This document shows, in pieces, positions 42,255-51,191 of a stretch of 55,574 nt of DNA. A model generated the notes under the pieces. It was given only the letters and a program-made list of their open reading frames with translations. It did no database searches and was not told the origin of the DNA. The position numbers and the translations under genes are program-made. The stretch covers positions 1 through 55,574 of the forward strand of contig JAEWHK010000078.1 of NCBI GenBank assembly GCA_023387815.1. The letters run 5' to 3'. Source of the DNA: Pseudomonadota bacterium. GTDB taxonomy: Bacteria; Pseudomonadota; Gammaproteobacteria; Burkholderiales; Burkholderiaceae_B. The first letter of the stretch is position 1; the number at the start of each line of letters is the position of its first letter.

Positions 42255-43541
42255 ATGAGAATTCGAGCAAACCTGAAGCGATTGCTTCCTGTGGGCGCGG
42301 CTGCGATTGTTTTGCTGGCAGGCTGTGCAAGCCAGGAGTCGGGCGGACCCGCTGCGACATCGCCGTCGTTTTCCATGACCGATGCGCTGACAGTTCCTGA
42401 CCGATCGGCATTTGTTCCTACGCCGGCGCGTCCCCTGGCCGGTCAGTATCAGCAGGTTTCCTGGGCGGCGCTGCCCGGCTGGAACCAGGATGATGCACAT
42501 AACCTGTGGCTCACCTTTTATAACAACTGCCGAGGCCTGATGCGGCCGGTCAGTGGTTCCAAAGCCATGCCCGCGCGCGCCGCACCTGCTGTCTGGCAGC
42601 CAGTGTGTCAGGCCGCTGCCCAGTCGGGTATTGACCCTCGCAGTGACGATGCGGCCGCAGTCAAGGGTTTCCTGGAACAGCATCTGCAGCCATGGCAGGT
42701 CAGTGAGAATGGCAAAACTACCAATACCGTTACGGGCTATTACGAGCCGGTGGTACATGGTTCCCGTTCACAGGGTGGTGAATACCAGTGGCCAATGTAT
42801 GCCACACCCGACGATCTGCTGACGATTGATCTGGGCAATCAGTATCCGGAACTGGCGGGTAAACGCATCCGTGGCAAACTGTCCGACAAATCGGTGGTGC
42901 CTTACGATACGCGCGCCGAGATTGCGCAACGCGATCAGAAGCCGCCGGTTATCGTGTGGCTCAACGACCCCGTCGAAGCCTTCTTCCTGCAGGTGCAGGG
43001 TTCAGGCAGAGTGCAGCTGGACGATGGCAGCACCATTCGTCTGGCTTACGCCAATCATAACGGACGCCCTTATACGTCCATCGGAAAATGGCTGGCTGAC
43101 CGCGGAGAACTGCCGCTGGCACAGGCCAATATGCAGAATATCAAAGCCTGGGCAAAGTCGCATCCGGATCGCGTGAATGAAATGCTCAATGCCAACCAGG
43201 CCATGGTTTTCTTCCGTGAAGAGGCCCTGTCTGATGACGCTGCCGGACCTAAAGGTGCCTACGGTATTCCGCTGGTGGCCGAAAGAACAGTAGCGGTGGA
43301 TCCCAACTACGTTCCCCTTGGCAGCCCGATTTACCTGTCCACTACCCGGCCGCATTCGAGCCAGCCTATGCAACGCGTGGTCTTTGCGCAGGATACGGGT
43401 GCCGCCATCAAGGGTGTGGCCCGCACGGACTTTTTCTGGGGTTCGGGTGACGCGGCGGGCGAGCTTGCCGGTCGCATGAAACAGACCGGACAGGTCTGGA
43501 TTCTCTGGCCACGTGGTGCAGGAGCTCCGGAGGCGCGATGA
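42255..43541 (+). CDS. mltA: Membrane-bound lytic murein transglycosylase A (MltA)
   Basis: A 428-residue outer-membrane lipoprotein: signal peptide with lipobox LLAGC (C24), MltA barrel (GYYEPVVHGSR, VQGSGRVQLDDGSTIRLAY) and C-terminal 3D domain (VFAQDTGAAIKGVARTDFFW) whose Asp residues form the active site. Its stop overlaps the next start (ATGA). Confidence 0.95.
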   Translation: MRIRANLKRLLPVGAAAIVLLAGCASQESGGPAATSPSFSMTDALTVPDRSAFVPTPARPLAGQYQQVSWAALPGWNQDDAHNLWLTFYNNCRGLMRPVSGSKAMPARAAPAVWQPVCQAAAQSGIDPRSDDAAAVKGFLEQHLQPWQVSENGKTTNTVTGYYEPVVHGSRSQGGEYQWPMYATPDDLLTIDLGNQYPELAGKRIRGKLSDKSVVPYDTRAEIAQRDQKPPVIVWLNDPVEAFFLQVQGSGRVQLDDGSTIRLAYANHNGRPYTSIGKWLADRGELPLAQANMQNIKAWAKSHPDRVNEMLNANQAMVFFREEALSDDAAGPKGAYGIPLVAERTVAVDPNYVPLGSPIYLSTTRPHSSQPMQRVVFAQDTGAAIKGVARTDFFWGSGDAAGELAGRMKQTGQVWILWPRGAGAPEAR

Positions 43542-44707
43542 AACACGAAGTGATTGTTTGCGGTGCCGGTATTGTGGGCATGGCCAGTGCACTGGCACTG
43601 GCGCGCAACCGTGTCAATGTGGCGCTGCTTGCGCCCAGACGTGTGCCGGCACCGGCAAAGCACGAACACTATGATCCTCGGGTCTATGCGATTTCCGAGG
43701 CAAGCCAGGCGTTTCTGGCGTCGCTGGGTATCTGGGATGCGATACCGCAGGAGCGGATTACCGCTGTCGATGCCATGCAGGTGAACGGCGACCAGGGCGG
43801 GCAGGTAGTTCTGGATGCCTGGCAGGCTGCGAAACCGCATCTGGCGTGGATTGTGGAGTCGGGCGAAATCGAACGCGCGCTGTATCAGGCACTCACGATC
43901 TATGGCGTGCCGTGGATCGACGACACCATGAAGTCCTGGCAGGAAGGGCAGATAACAACGACGGGTGGCAAAACGCTGCAGGCGTCGCTGTTTATCGGTG
44001 CTGACGGTGCCAATTCGGCACTTCGCGCGGCGGCGCGCATGACGCATCACCGCAAGGATTATGGCGACAAGGGTCTGGTGACGCACCTGACTTGTGAAAA
44101 GCCGCATCTGAATACGGCCTATCAGTGGTTCTCCGGCAGGCATGTGCTGGCGTTTCTACCCATGCCCGATACCAGCGACGGGCATCAGGTGTCAATGGTA
44201 TGGTCTGTCGATAATGAGACGGCTGACCACTATCTGCAGATGGATGAGGCCAGTCTGGCGCGCGCGCTGCCTGCCGCACTGAATCAGGTGGCTGACGGGT
44301 GTCTGGGGGAATTGTCTGTGCGTAGCGCCCTGCATGGCTTTGCACTGACGCTGGAACGGGCACAGACCGTGGCGCCCGGGATTGCTCTGGTGGGCGATGC
44401 GGCGCATCGGGTCCATCCGCTGGCCGGACAAGGGCTGAATCTGGGCCTGGTGGACGTAAAAGTCCTTGTGCAGGTATTGAACGAAAGGGAACACTTCCGG
44501 TCTTATGGGGATATGCGCGTGCTGGAACGCTATGCGCGCGAGCGGGCTGCCGATGTCATGGCAATGCGAGTTGCAACAGACGGGCTTTATCAGCTGTTTT
44601 CCCGGAATCTGCCGGCACTGCCTTTGCTGCGCAATACCGGTATGAGGCTGGTACAGCAGTTGCCCTGGGTCAAGCGTCAGCTGATTGCGGGTGCTTCGGG
44701 TTTTTAG
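43538..44707 (+). CDS. UbiH/UbiF/VisC family FAD-dependent hydroxylase
   Basis: A ubiquinone-ring hydroxylase of 389 residues: N-terminal GAGIVGMASALALAR for FAD, and the GD motif VGDAAHRVHPLAGQGLNLGL. Which ring position it hydroxylates cannot be read from sequence alone. Overlaps mltA by 4 bases, so it is translationally coupled. With ubiX it gives two ubiquinone genes in the window, not adjacent. Confidence 0.9.
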   Translation: MKHEVIVCGAGIVGMASALALARNRVNVALLAPRRVPAPAKHEHYDPRVYAISEASQAFLASLGIWDAIPQERITAVDAMQVNGDQGGQVVLDAWQAAKPHLAWIVESGEIERALYQALTIYGVPWIDDTMKSWQEGQITTTGGKTLQASLFIGADGANSALRAAARMTHHRKDYGDKGLVTHLTCEKPHLNTAYQWFSGRHVLAFLPMPDTSDGHQVSMVWSVDNETADHYLQMDEASLARALPAALNQVADGCLGELSVRSALHGFALTLERAQTVAPGIALVGDAAHRVHPLAGQGLNLGLVDVKVLVQVLNEREHFRSYGDMRVLERYARERAADVMAMRVATDGLYQLFSRNLPALPLLRNTGMRLVQQLPWVKRQLIAGASGF

Positions 44708-44779
44708 AGGTCGCAAGGGGATTGGCGACTTACTGGCGGCAACGCCCATCAATCGTTTTACATTGAAAGGATTCAGTTA

Positions 44780-45580
44780 ATGGCATTTGCTTCAAAAAGA
44801 ATCAATATGACGGGTTTGTATGGAAAGGTAGCGATGAATGCGCTGCTGTCTGTGGCTGCGGCCGGTCTGCTTGTGATGCAGACGGCGCACGCTCAGGCCG
44901 CAACGCAAAGCCAGGCTGCCGCGCAAAGCCAGGCGGCAGACAGCACCAAACTGACAGCCATCAAGCATGCATTGAAAAAAGCGTTTGATGTTGACGTTAC
45001 CAAGGTGCAGCCCACCGATTATGCAAACCTGTATGAAGTTCAGCTGGGCAACAATATTGTCTACACCAACGAAAAAGCCGAATTTGTGCTGGCTGGAAAT
45101 CTGGTGGATGCCAAAACACGCCGGGATGTCACTACCGAAAGGGTAGAGGAAATTTCCAAGGTGGATTTTGGCACGCTTCCTCTGGACCAGGCTGTCAAAC
45201 AGGTTAAAGGCAACGGCGCGCGCAAAATGGCGGTATTTGAGGATCCGAATTGCGGTTATTGCAAAAAGCTGCATCAGGAGCTCAAGACCCTGGACAACGT
45301 GACGGTCTACACTTTCCTTTTCCCCATTCTGGCACCTGATTCCGCCACCAAGGCGACGAATGTCTGGTGCGCCAAGGATCAGGCCACAACCTGGACAGAC
45401 TGGATGAATAAGGGCGTGGTGCCGCCAGAGGCAAGCTGCGATACTCCGATAGAGAAAAACCTGGCATTGGGGCAGAAGCTCTCTGTGCAGGGAACGCCCG
45501 CGATCTTCTTTGAAAGCGGCAATCGCGTCAACGGCTACGTCCCCGCTGCTCGACTGAATCAGGAACTGGATCGCAAGTAA
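44780..45580 (+). CDS. dsbC: Thiol:disulfide interchange protein DsbC
   Basis: Periplasmic disulfide isomerase. The product has 266 residues: signal peptide ending near AHA-QA, N-terminal dimerisation domain, and thioredoxin domain with CGYC (158-161) and a cis-Pro in VQGTPAIFF. Just after cleavage site an 18-bp tandem duplication encodes AAxQSQ twice. An AAGGA ribosome site precedes ATG 44780. The 3' end is duplicated downstream. Confidence 0.94.
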   Translation: MAFASKRINMTGLYGKVAMNALLSVAAAGLLVMQTAHAQAATQSQAAAQSQAADSTKLTAIKHALKKAFDVDVTKVQPTDYANLYEVQLGNNIVYTNEKAEFVLAGNLVDAKTRRDVTTERVEEISKVDFGTLPLDQAVKQVKGNGARKMAVFEDPNCGYCKKLHQELKTLDNVTVYTFLFPILAPDSATKATNVWCAKDQATTWTDWMNKGVVPPEASCDTPIEKNLALGQKLSVQGTPAIFFESGNRVNGYVPAARLNQELDRK

Positions 45581-45695
45581 TCCGGGATTGTTCTGAGCGG
45601 GGCGATTCAGTCCTTCCAGGCGCAGGGGCACATGTCCCTGCCGCCCTAATCAGTCAGGAACCGGATCGCAAGTAACTTAAGATGGTTCAGAGAGG
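45557..45695. repeat. Direct repeat copying the dsbC 3' end
   Basis: About 47 bases that include the last dsbC codons and stop (45557-45603, containing CTGGATCGCAAGTAA) recur imperfectly at 45648-45695 (containing CCGGATCGCAAGTAA, then GATGGTTCAGAG against GATTGTTCTGAG). Between them lies a short inverted repeat, GCAGGG/CCCTGC. The second copy has no open frame attached. Confidence 0.75.
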
Positions 45696-45736
45696 AGTGC
45701 TCACCTCTGCAGGACAAGCCCGGCAAAGGCTGTACG

Positions 45737-46465
45737 TCAGTGTTCCAGCGCGAACGGGTGTGTGAGCAGCTGCTTAACGGAATTGACGCGCAGGTCGACA
45801 TAAGACGGGCGCATGCGCTGCATGGAACTGAATGGTGTGCCGCGATGAAAAATGTGCACGGTTTTCATATGCAGCTGCTTGGCTGTTTTCAGATTCTTCA
45901 GCGTATCTTCCACCAGGATTGTTCTCTCAGGCTGGCATTGCAGCTGCGTCAATAACTGACGCATCAGCGCGGGCGAGGGTTTGGGCCGAAAGCGACCCTG
46001 CAGACACATCTCGTTGATCGAACAGATACCGGCAAAGCAATGACGTACATTGAGGCGCTCCAGCACGATTCTGGCGTAATGCATGGGGGCATTCGTGACC
46101 ACATATTTGATGCCTGGCACGTTGTTGAGCATGTCAGACAGATTCTTTTCTATCTTGGTGTTGCCCGCAATATCAAAATCGTGACTTAAATGCAGGAAAT
46201 CTGCGGCCCGCACATTGTGGTGCCTGACCATGCCGATCAGCGTGGCGCCATAGCGTGCCCAGTACTTCTTGCGCAATACCGTGGCTTCTTCTTCATCAAT
46301 ATCCAGAGACTGCATGACGGCGCGCGTCATGCTCTGGTTGATGTGCCCGAAAATGGCATATGACGCATCGTGCAGGGTATTGTCGAGGTCGAACAGCCAC
46401 ACCCGCGGCGTGCGGCTGTGCCGGACCAGCGGTTGTAGCGGTTTGATAAGGGGAGTACAGATCAT
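45737..46465 (-). CDS. Pyrimidine 5'-nucleotidase (HAD family)
   Basis: A 242-residue HAD phosphatase with FDLDNTLHDASYAIF (motif I), VVTNAPMHY (motif II) and ILVEDTLKNLKTAK (motif IV). Similar to the Sdt1/YjjG-type pyrimidine nucleotidases that lie next to argB in many Burkholderiales. Same strand as argB, 37 bases apart. Confidence 0.88.
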   Translation of the reverse strand: MICTPLIKPLQPLVRHSRTPRVWLFDLDNTLHDASYAIFGHINQSMTRAVMQSLDIDEEEATVLRKKYWARYGATLIGMVRHHNVRAADFLHLSHDFDIAGNTKIEKNLSDMLNNVPGIKYVVTNAPMHYARIVLERLNVRHCFAGICSINEMCLQGRFRPKPSPALMRQLLTQLQCQPERTILVEDTLKNLKTAKQLHMKTVHIFHRGTPFSSMQRMRPSYVDLRVNSVKQLLTHPFALEH

Positions 46466-46502
46466 GGCGTGATGGGGCGGCTGGCGCCACCCGCTGGACG
46501 CG

Positions 46503-47405
46503 TCACGACGTGATCATGGTGCCGACGCCTTTGTCGGTCAGAATTTCCAGCAGCAGGCAGTGTGCCACACGACCATCCACCACGTGCACCGAATTAACGC
46601 CATTGCGTGCTGCTTCCAGGGCAGATGAGATCTTGGGCAGCATGCCACCGGAAATGGTGCCATCGGCAAAGAGTTCATCAATGGTTTTGGCAGAGAGCTT
46701 GCGCATCAGCTGGCCAGATTTGTCCAGGACACCTGGTGTATTGGTCATCATCAGCAGTTTTTCTGCCTGCAGTACCTCGGCCATTTTGCCGGCCACCACG
46801 TCTGCATTGATGTTGTAGACGTCACCTTCTTCGGCATCGTAACCAATGGGGGAGATGACAGGGATGAACTGATCGTCCTGCAGCGCCTTGACCACAGAAG
46901 GGTCGATGCTGGAGATGTCGCCGACGTAGCCGATATCCAAAGGTGCATCGGGATTTTCCTTGTTGGGCATCAGCTTCTTGCGAGCCTGGATCAGACCGCC
47001 ATCCTTGCCGGTCAGGCCAACGGCCTTGCCGCCGGCTTCGTTGATCATCATCACGATATCCTGCTGTACCTGACCCCCGAGGACCCATTCCACCACTTCC
47101 ATGGTGTCGGCATCGGTTACGCGCATGCCCTGGATGAAATTGCCTTCCTTGCCCAGGCGCTTCAAGGCGCTGTCAATTTGCGGGCCACCCCCGTGAATGA
47201 CCACCGGGTTGAGGCCAATCAGTTTGAGCAAGACGACGTCCTTGGCGAAGCTGCGTTGCAGGCTTTCTTCTGTCATGGCGTTACCGCCGTATTTGATCAC
47301 AACGGTTTTGCCATGAAATTTCCGGATGTAAGGCAGGGATTCGGAAATAATGTCGGCTTTGACCGCCGGTGGAACTGAGTTGATATCCAGGGGTGTGTCA
47401 GACAT
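46503..47405 (-). CDS. argB: Acetylglutamate kinase ArgB
   Basis: Phosphorylates N-acetylglutamate in arginine synthesis. The product has 300 residues, with KTVVIKYGGNAM, VIHGGGPQIDSALKRLG and NINADVVAGKMAEVL. It has an N-terminal extension helix as in arginine-inhibited hexameric forms, so feedback control is likely. It lies 21 bases downstream of the TlpA-like gene. Confidence 0.96.
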   Translation of the reverse strand: MSDTPLDINSVPPAVKADIISESLPYIRKFHGKTVVIKYGGNAMTEESLQRSFAKDVVLLKLIGLNPVVIHGGGPQIDSALKRLGKEGNFIQGMRVTDADTMEVVEWVLGGQVQQDIVMMINEAGGKAVGLTGKDGGLIQARKKLMPNKENPDAPLDIGYVGDISSIDPSVVKALQDDQFIPVISPIGYDAEEGDVYNINADVVAGKMAEVLQAEKLLMMTNTPGVLDKSGQLMRKLSAKTIDELFADGTISGGMLPKISSALEAARNGVNSVHVVDGRVAHCLLLEILTDKGVGTMITS

Positions 47406-47426
47406 GCTTGCTCGCGTTTGCAGAAG

Positions 47427-47918
47427 TTAGTTTTGTGCCAGTGTGTTTTCCAGCGTTTTGATGAAGTCTTTCTGATCGTAGTTGCCGATGTATCGCTTCA
47501 CAATATTGCCCTTGCGGTCCAGCAGGAAGGCCACGGGTGTGAATTTGACATCGTCGAAGGCCTTGGCCGCGCTGCCATCTTTATCCAGCGTGACGGTAAA
47601 TGGCAGGCTTTTATCGCTCGCGTAATTCCTGACAAAATTCGGCGGATCATAGGACATGGCAACGGCAACGGTCTCGTAACCCTTGTCATGATAGGTGTCG
47701 TAGTATTTGATCGTATCCGGCATCTGTGCCACACAGGTCACGCAGCTGGTTGCCCAGAATTTCACCAGGACAACCTTGCCTTTGAGATCCGCCGTCTTGA
47801 ACTGATGGCCATCAAGTGCGGTAAACGTAACGTCGGGCGCCGCTTTTGATGATGTCATCAGGAACCCGCCGCCAATTGCGGCAATGGCAAGCACAGCGGG
47901 AAGGATAATTTTTTTCAT
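47427..47918 (-). CDS. TlpA-family thioredoxin-like protein
   Basis: A 163-residue exported thiol oxidoreductase: an N-terminal signal or anchor (IILPAVLAIAAIGGGFLM), then an AhpC/TSA-Redoxin fold with CVTC (C59/C62) and a cis-Pro in KFTPVAFLL. Probably reduces periplasmic disulfides. Located between dolP and argB. Confidence 0.9.
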   Translation of the reverse strand: MKKIILPAVLAIAAIGGGFLMTSSKAAPDVTFTALDGHQFKTADLKGKVVLVKFWATSCVTCVAQMPDTIKYYDTYHDKGYETVAVAMSYDPPNFVRNYASDKSLPFTVTLDKDGSAAKAFDDVKFTPVAFLLDRKGNIVKRYIGNYDQKDFIKTLENTLAQN

Positions 47919-47927
47919 GATAATGGA

Positions 47928-48632
47928 TTAATCCAGAGGGAAAGTCTGTACCCCGCCGGAAGATGGGTTAACCTCGGTGCCCGGAACCGTTGTGGGGCTG
48001 GTACTGCTGCCAGTTGCAGCTTTTACACTGTTACCGGAGACAATATCAAAGACCTTGATAACCCGGCTCACGCCGCTGACACCTGCTGCTGCAGAGGCAG
48101 CACGCTGCCCTTCAAGATCGGTCACCTGGCCCATGAGGTAAACCACACCGCGGGTGGTAATCACGTTGATGGATCCTGATGGGACCTCTTTGGTCGCCAA
48201 AAGTTCCGCCTTCACGCGTGAGGTGATCCAGGTTTCATTGCTGCGGGTACTGAAAGAAGCTCTTGGACCGATGGTAAGCTGATTGTCTACACGTTTGACG
48301 TCGGTGGCGTTGCGGGCCATGGTTTCTGCTGACTGTTTCGCGGCCTCATTGGGGACTTCACCGGTCAGCAGGACGCGCTGGTTATAGGAAGAGACAATGA
48401 CGCGGCCGACTTCGCCGATGCTTTCGTTAATGGTGTTCTGCGTACGTCGTTCAATATTCTTGTCGACCAGCTGCATGCCGGCCGAACGACGGTCAACGGC
48501 CACAATGGCTGTGCCGCCTGCAGCCGCACCCACCACCAGCGGCACGCAGCCGGCAAGCAGAGAGCAGCACAGGGCGCCGGCCACAAGGGCGCCGGCAGAG
48601 CGGGACAGGGTAAATGGGCGTGAAACACTCAT
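47928..48632 (-). CDS. dolP: BON-domain outer-membrane lipoprotein DolP
   Basis: A 234-residue lipoprotein with lipobox LLAGC (C29) and two BON domains (about 60-125 and 140-200). In E. coli, DolP (YraP) supports outer-membrane integrity at the septum. Neighbours diaA and yraN match the E. coli order. Overlaps diaA by 4 bases. The C-terminal tail is Ser/Thr/Pro-rich and probably disordered. Confidence 0.9.
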   Translation of the reverse strand: MSVSRPFTLSRSAGALVAGALCCSLLAGCVPLVVGAAAGGTAIVAVDRRSAGMQLVDKNIERRTQNTINESIGEVGRVIVSSYNQRVLLTGEVPNEAAKQSAETMARNATDVKRVDNQLTIGPRASFSTRSNETWITSRVKAELLATKEVPSGSINVITTRGVVYLMGQVTDLEGQRAASAAAGVSGVSRVIKVFDIVSGNSVKAATGSSTSPTTVPGTEVNPSSGGVQTFPLD

Positions 48633-49222
48633 TCGGAATCTCCAAGTAACATGGCATCAATGCCATCACACAAAACATGAAGCGCCAGCGCGTGCACTTC
48701 CTGGATACGCATGGTCCGATCATGCGGTACGCAAAGATGTACATCCTGATCGGTCAGCAGACCCGTCACAGTGCCACCTTTCTTGCCGGTAAAGGCGACG
48801 ACGTGCATTTCCCGTTCGTGGGCTGCACGGATCGCCTTGATCACATTGGCAGAGTTGCCGCTGGTGGTGAAAGCGACCAGGACATCGCCCGGCTGTCCGA
48901 GCGCCTGTACCTGTCGTTCAAAAATATTGTCAAAACCGTAGTCATTGCCAACGGCCGTGAGGATGGACGTATCGGTGTTGAGCGCAATGCCCGCGAACGG
49001 AATGCGGTCGCGTTCAAAGCGGCCAACCAGTTCGGCGATAAAATGCTGGGCGTCGGCAGCCGAGCCGCCGTTACCGCAGGCCAGCACCTTGCCGTTATTG
49101 CCGATGGTATTGACCAGCATGTCGATGGCGGCGGCAAGAGGCGCAGCCAGCACTTCGTGGCTTTGCGAGACCACGCGGGCCGAATCATCGAAGTGATAAG
49201 AAATACGGGAAGAAATGTCCAT
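48629..49222 (-). CDS. diaA: SIS-domain protein, phosphoheptose isomerase/DiaA family
   Basis: A 197-residue SIS protein with GNGGSAADAQHFIAELVGRFE, FTTSGNSANVIKAI and HALALHVLCDGID. Context (yraN, dolP) points to DiaA, which helps DnaA at the origin, but the fold and length are equally those of GmhA and many genomes carry that label. ATG 49222 was chosen over a longer frame with no homology. Confidence 0.85.
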   Translation of the reverse strand: MDISSRISYHFDDSARVVSQSHEVLAAPLAAAIDMLVNTIGNNGKVLACGNGGSAADAQHFIAELVGRFERDRIPFAGIALNTDTSILTAVGNDYGFDNIFERQVQALGQPGDVLVAFTTSGNSANVIKAIRAAHEREMHVVAFTGKKGGTVTGLLTDQDVHLCVPHDRTMRIQEVHALALHVLCDGIDAMLLGDSE

Positions 49223-49343
49223 TGCGTTATTATCGCACGTTTCAAAAAAACCGCATGACGAGCTGGGCCCGATTTTGCCTGTAAGCTGGGCCGATATCGG
49301 GTTCCGGGCGGGTCGCAAAACCGATTGTAATGGTTTTATCGCC

Positions 49344-49919
49344 TTAGAAGACGGCCTGCAGCCATTGCATGGTGTCTCCGTCTATGCAGACGGCATCAAA
49401 CCGGCAGTGCGGAATGGTGCCTGCAAAGCCCAGTCTGGCCAGCGAAGGCAGGTACCAGGCGGTGGCCAGTCTGATGCGTTGTTGTTTGGCCGGTGTGATG
49501 CTGGCCGCTGCCGTGCCATGGGTTTGCCGGCGGCGGTGGCGGATTTCAACGATAACCAGCGTGCGCTCATCTGCGCGAAAGACGGCGTCCAGTTCACCGA
49601 AAGGGCAGCGCAGATTGCAGGCAAGCAGCACCAGGCCACGCGTCTGCAGCCATTCGACCGCTCGATGTTCGGCCTCCAGACCGGCGCGTTGGGTGGGTGA
49701 CAACCGGAGGTCCGATGAGTGGATTCGCGGCAGGCCTGCGCGAGATGCAGCCCGCCTTCGCCTGCGCTTCTGGGCTTTGCGCTGGGCGAGGTTTGCCAGC
49801 GCAAATGTAGTAGGCGTGATGGGCGGTGAATGCGCCGTGACTGGCGGCTGCGTGGAACGTGGCGACTGTGCTGTGGGCGGTAAATTCGCTTGCGGTGGTG
49901 AACAGATGGGCGCGGTCAT
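49344..49919 (-). CDS. yraN: UPF0102 (YraN) family nuclease-fold protein
   Basis: A 191-residue protein whose C-terminal 120 residues match YraN: RAGLEAEHRAVEWLQTRG, FGELDAVFRADERTLVIVEI. The E/D/E-x-[KR] residues of the endonuclease-like fold are visible. The first 70 residues are a Pro/Thr/Ser then Arg-rich extension not usual in the family; a later start may be the real one. Divergent from rsmI across 190 bases. Confidence 0.87.
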   Translation of the reverse strand: MTAPICSPPQANLPPTAQSPRSTQPPVTAHSPPITPTTFALANLAQRKAQKRRRRRAASRAGLPRIHSSDLRLSPTQRAGLEAEHRAVEWLQTRGLVLLACNLRCPFGELDAVFRADERTLVIVEIRHRRRQTHGTAAASITPAKQQRIRLATAWYLPSLARLGFAGTIPHCRFDAVCIDGDTMQWLQAVF

Positions 49920-50109
49920 GATGTATGGAAGAGGATGGACACGCTGCTATCGTAAATAAAGATCCGCAAGTTGGGTAGATCGGAGAATACGGCCGGCGCG
50001 CACGAAATTTTTCGGAGAGCTGCAGGAACCAGAAGGCTGCCGATGCGATCAGAGATAATACAGGGTGCAGCTTTGCAAAATTGAGCAACGATTTGACGAT
50101 GAGACTCCC

Positions 50110-51060
50110 ATGACAACAGACAGCGGACAATTGGATACGCGATGGCAGCGTGTACTGCAGGATCTGGGCAGCCAGGATTGGCCTGCCGGGTGTCTGTATG
50201 TTGTGGCAACGCCGATAGGCAATCTGGCCGATCTGTCGCCTCGCGCCCTTTATGCCTTGCAGAAGGCAGATCTGATTGCAGCGGAGGATACGCGTTCCTC
50301 TCGCGTGCTGCTCAATGCCTGGGGGATAGAAACGCCCATGGTCGCCGCGCATCGGCACAACGAAGCCCAGGCGGCAGCCAACCTGCTGCAGCATCTGGCC
50401 CAGGGGCAGCGCGTGGCCCTCATTTCGGACGCGGGGGCGCCAGCCGTCAGCGATCCGGGAGGCCGGATTGTGCGGGAAGTGCATGCGGCCGGCTACCCGG
50501 TCAGGGTGATTCCCGGCGCGTCGGCCGTTGTCTCTGCGCTGATGGGCAGTGGCGCTACCAGTGATGAGAATCCGGCTTTTGTTTTTGCGGGTTTTGCGCC
50601 GCAGAAAGCGGCGGCCAGGCAAACCTGGCTGAAGACCTGGTGCGCCGTCCCGGCAGCCATTGTGTTATTCGAGTCGCCTCATCGAATCCGCAGCACCGCG
50701 GCAGATATTGCACTGATTGGCGGACTCGATCGTCAGGTCACCGTTGCCCGCGAACTGACCAAGCGTTTTGAGCAGATCGTGACCCTGCCGGCAGGAGAGC
50801 TGGCTGACTGGTTTGCACAGGATAGCCAGCGTAGCATGGGGGAGTTCGTGCTGATTATTCACGAAGCGCCAACGCAGGCGGCAGCACTGGGCGAAGAGAC
50901 CGATGGCATCATCGATGCCATGCTGGCTTCCTATTCGGTGAAGGACACAGCGAGAATGCTGGCCGCGTTCAGCGGGCTGTCCAGGGACGTATTGTATGCC
51001 CGCGCGCTGGAACTGAGAGACGCTGCCAGAAGAGCGGACGAGACAGAATCAGAGGAGTAA
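50110..51060 (+). CDS. rsmI: 16S rRNA (cytidine1402-2'-O)-methyltransferase RsmI
   Basis: Methylates C1402 in the ribosomal P site. The product has 316 residues, with YVVATPIGNLADLSPRALYA, AEDTRSSRVLL, ALISDAGAPAVSDPG and ESPHRI. ATG 50110 was chosen because the longer frame adds only unrelated residues. Ends before a bidirectional terminator. Confidence 0.95.
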   Translation: MTTDSGQLDTRWQRVLQDLGSQDWPAGCLYVVATPIGNLADLSPRALYALQKADLIAAEDTRSSRVLLNAWGIETPMVAAHRHNEAQAAANLLQHLAQGQRVALISDAGAPAVSDPGGRIVREVHAAGYPVRVIPGASAVVSALMGSGATSDENPAFVFAGFAPQKAAARQTWLKTWCAVPAAIVLFESPHRIRSTAADIALIGGLDRQVTVARELTKRFEQIVTLPAGELADWFAQDSQRSMGEFVLIIHEAPTQAAALGEETDGIIDAMLASYSVKDTARMLAAFSGLSRDVLYARALELRDAARRADETESEE

Positions 51061-51124
51061 GGATGGGCTTTGCCGGAGCGGTTGATGCGAATGAGCTCGA
51101 CGCCAGGCGAGTAAGAATAGACAA

Positions 51125-51160
51125 AAAAATGCCGTTCTCCTATGTGGGAACGGCATTTTT
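51125..51160. terminator. Bidirectional terminator between rsmI and rlpA
   Basis: AAAAATGCCGTTC (51125-51137) pairs with GAACGGCATTTTT (51148-51160): 13 bp around a 10-base loop, with A and T tracts on both sides. It lies between two converging genes. Confidence 0.92.
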
Positions 51161-51191
51161 ATTTCGATCTAGAAGTCAGAGCCTCAGAGCA

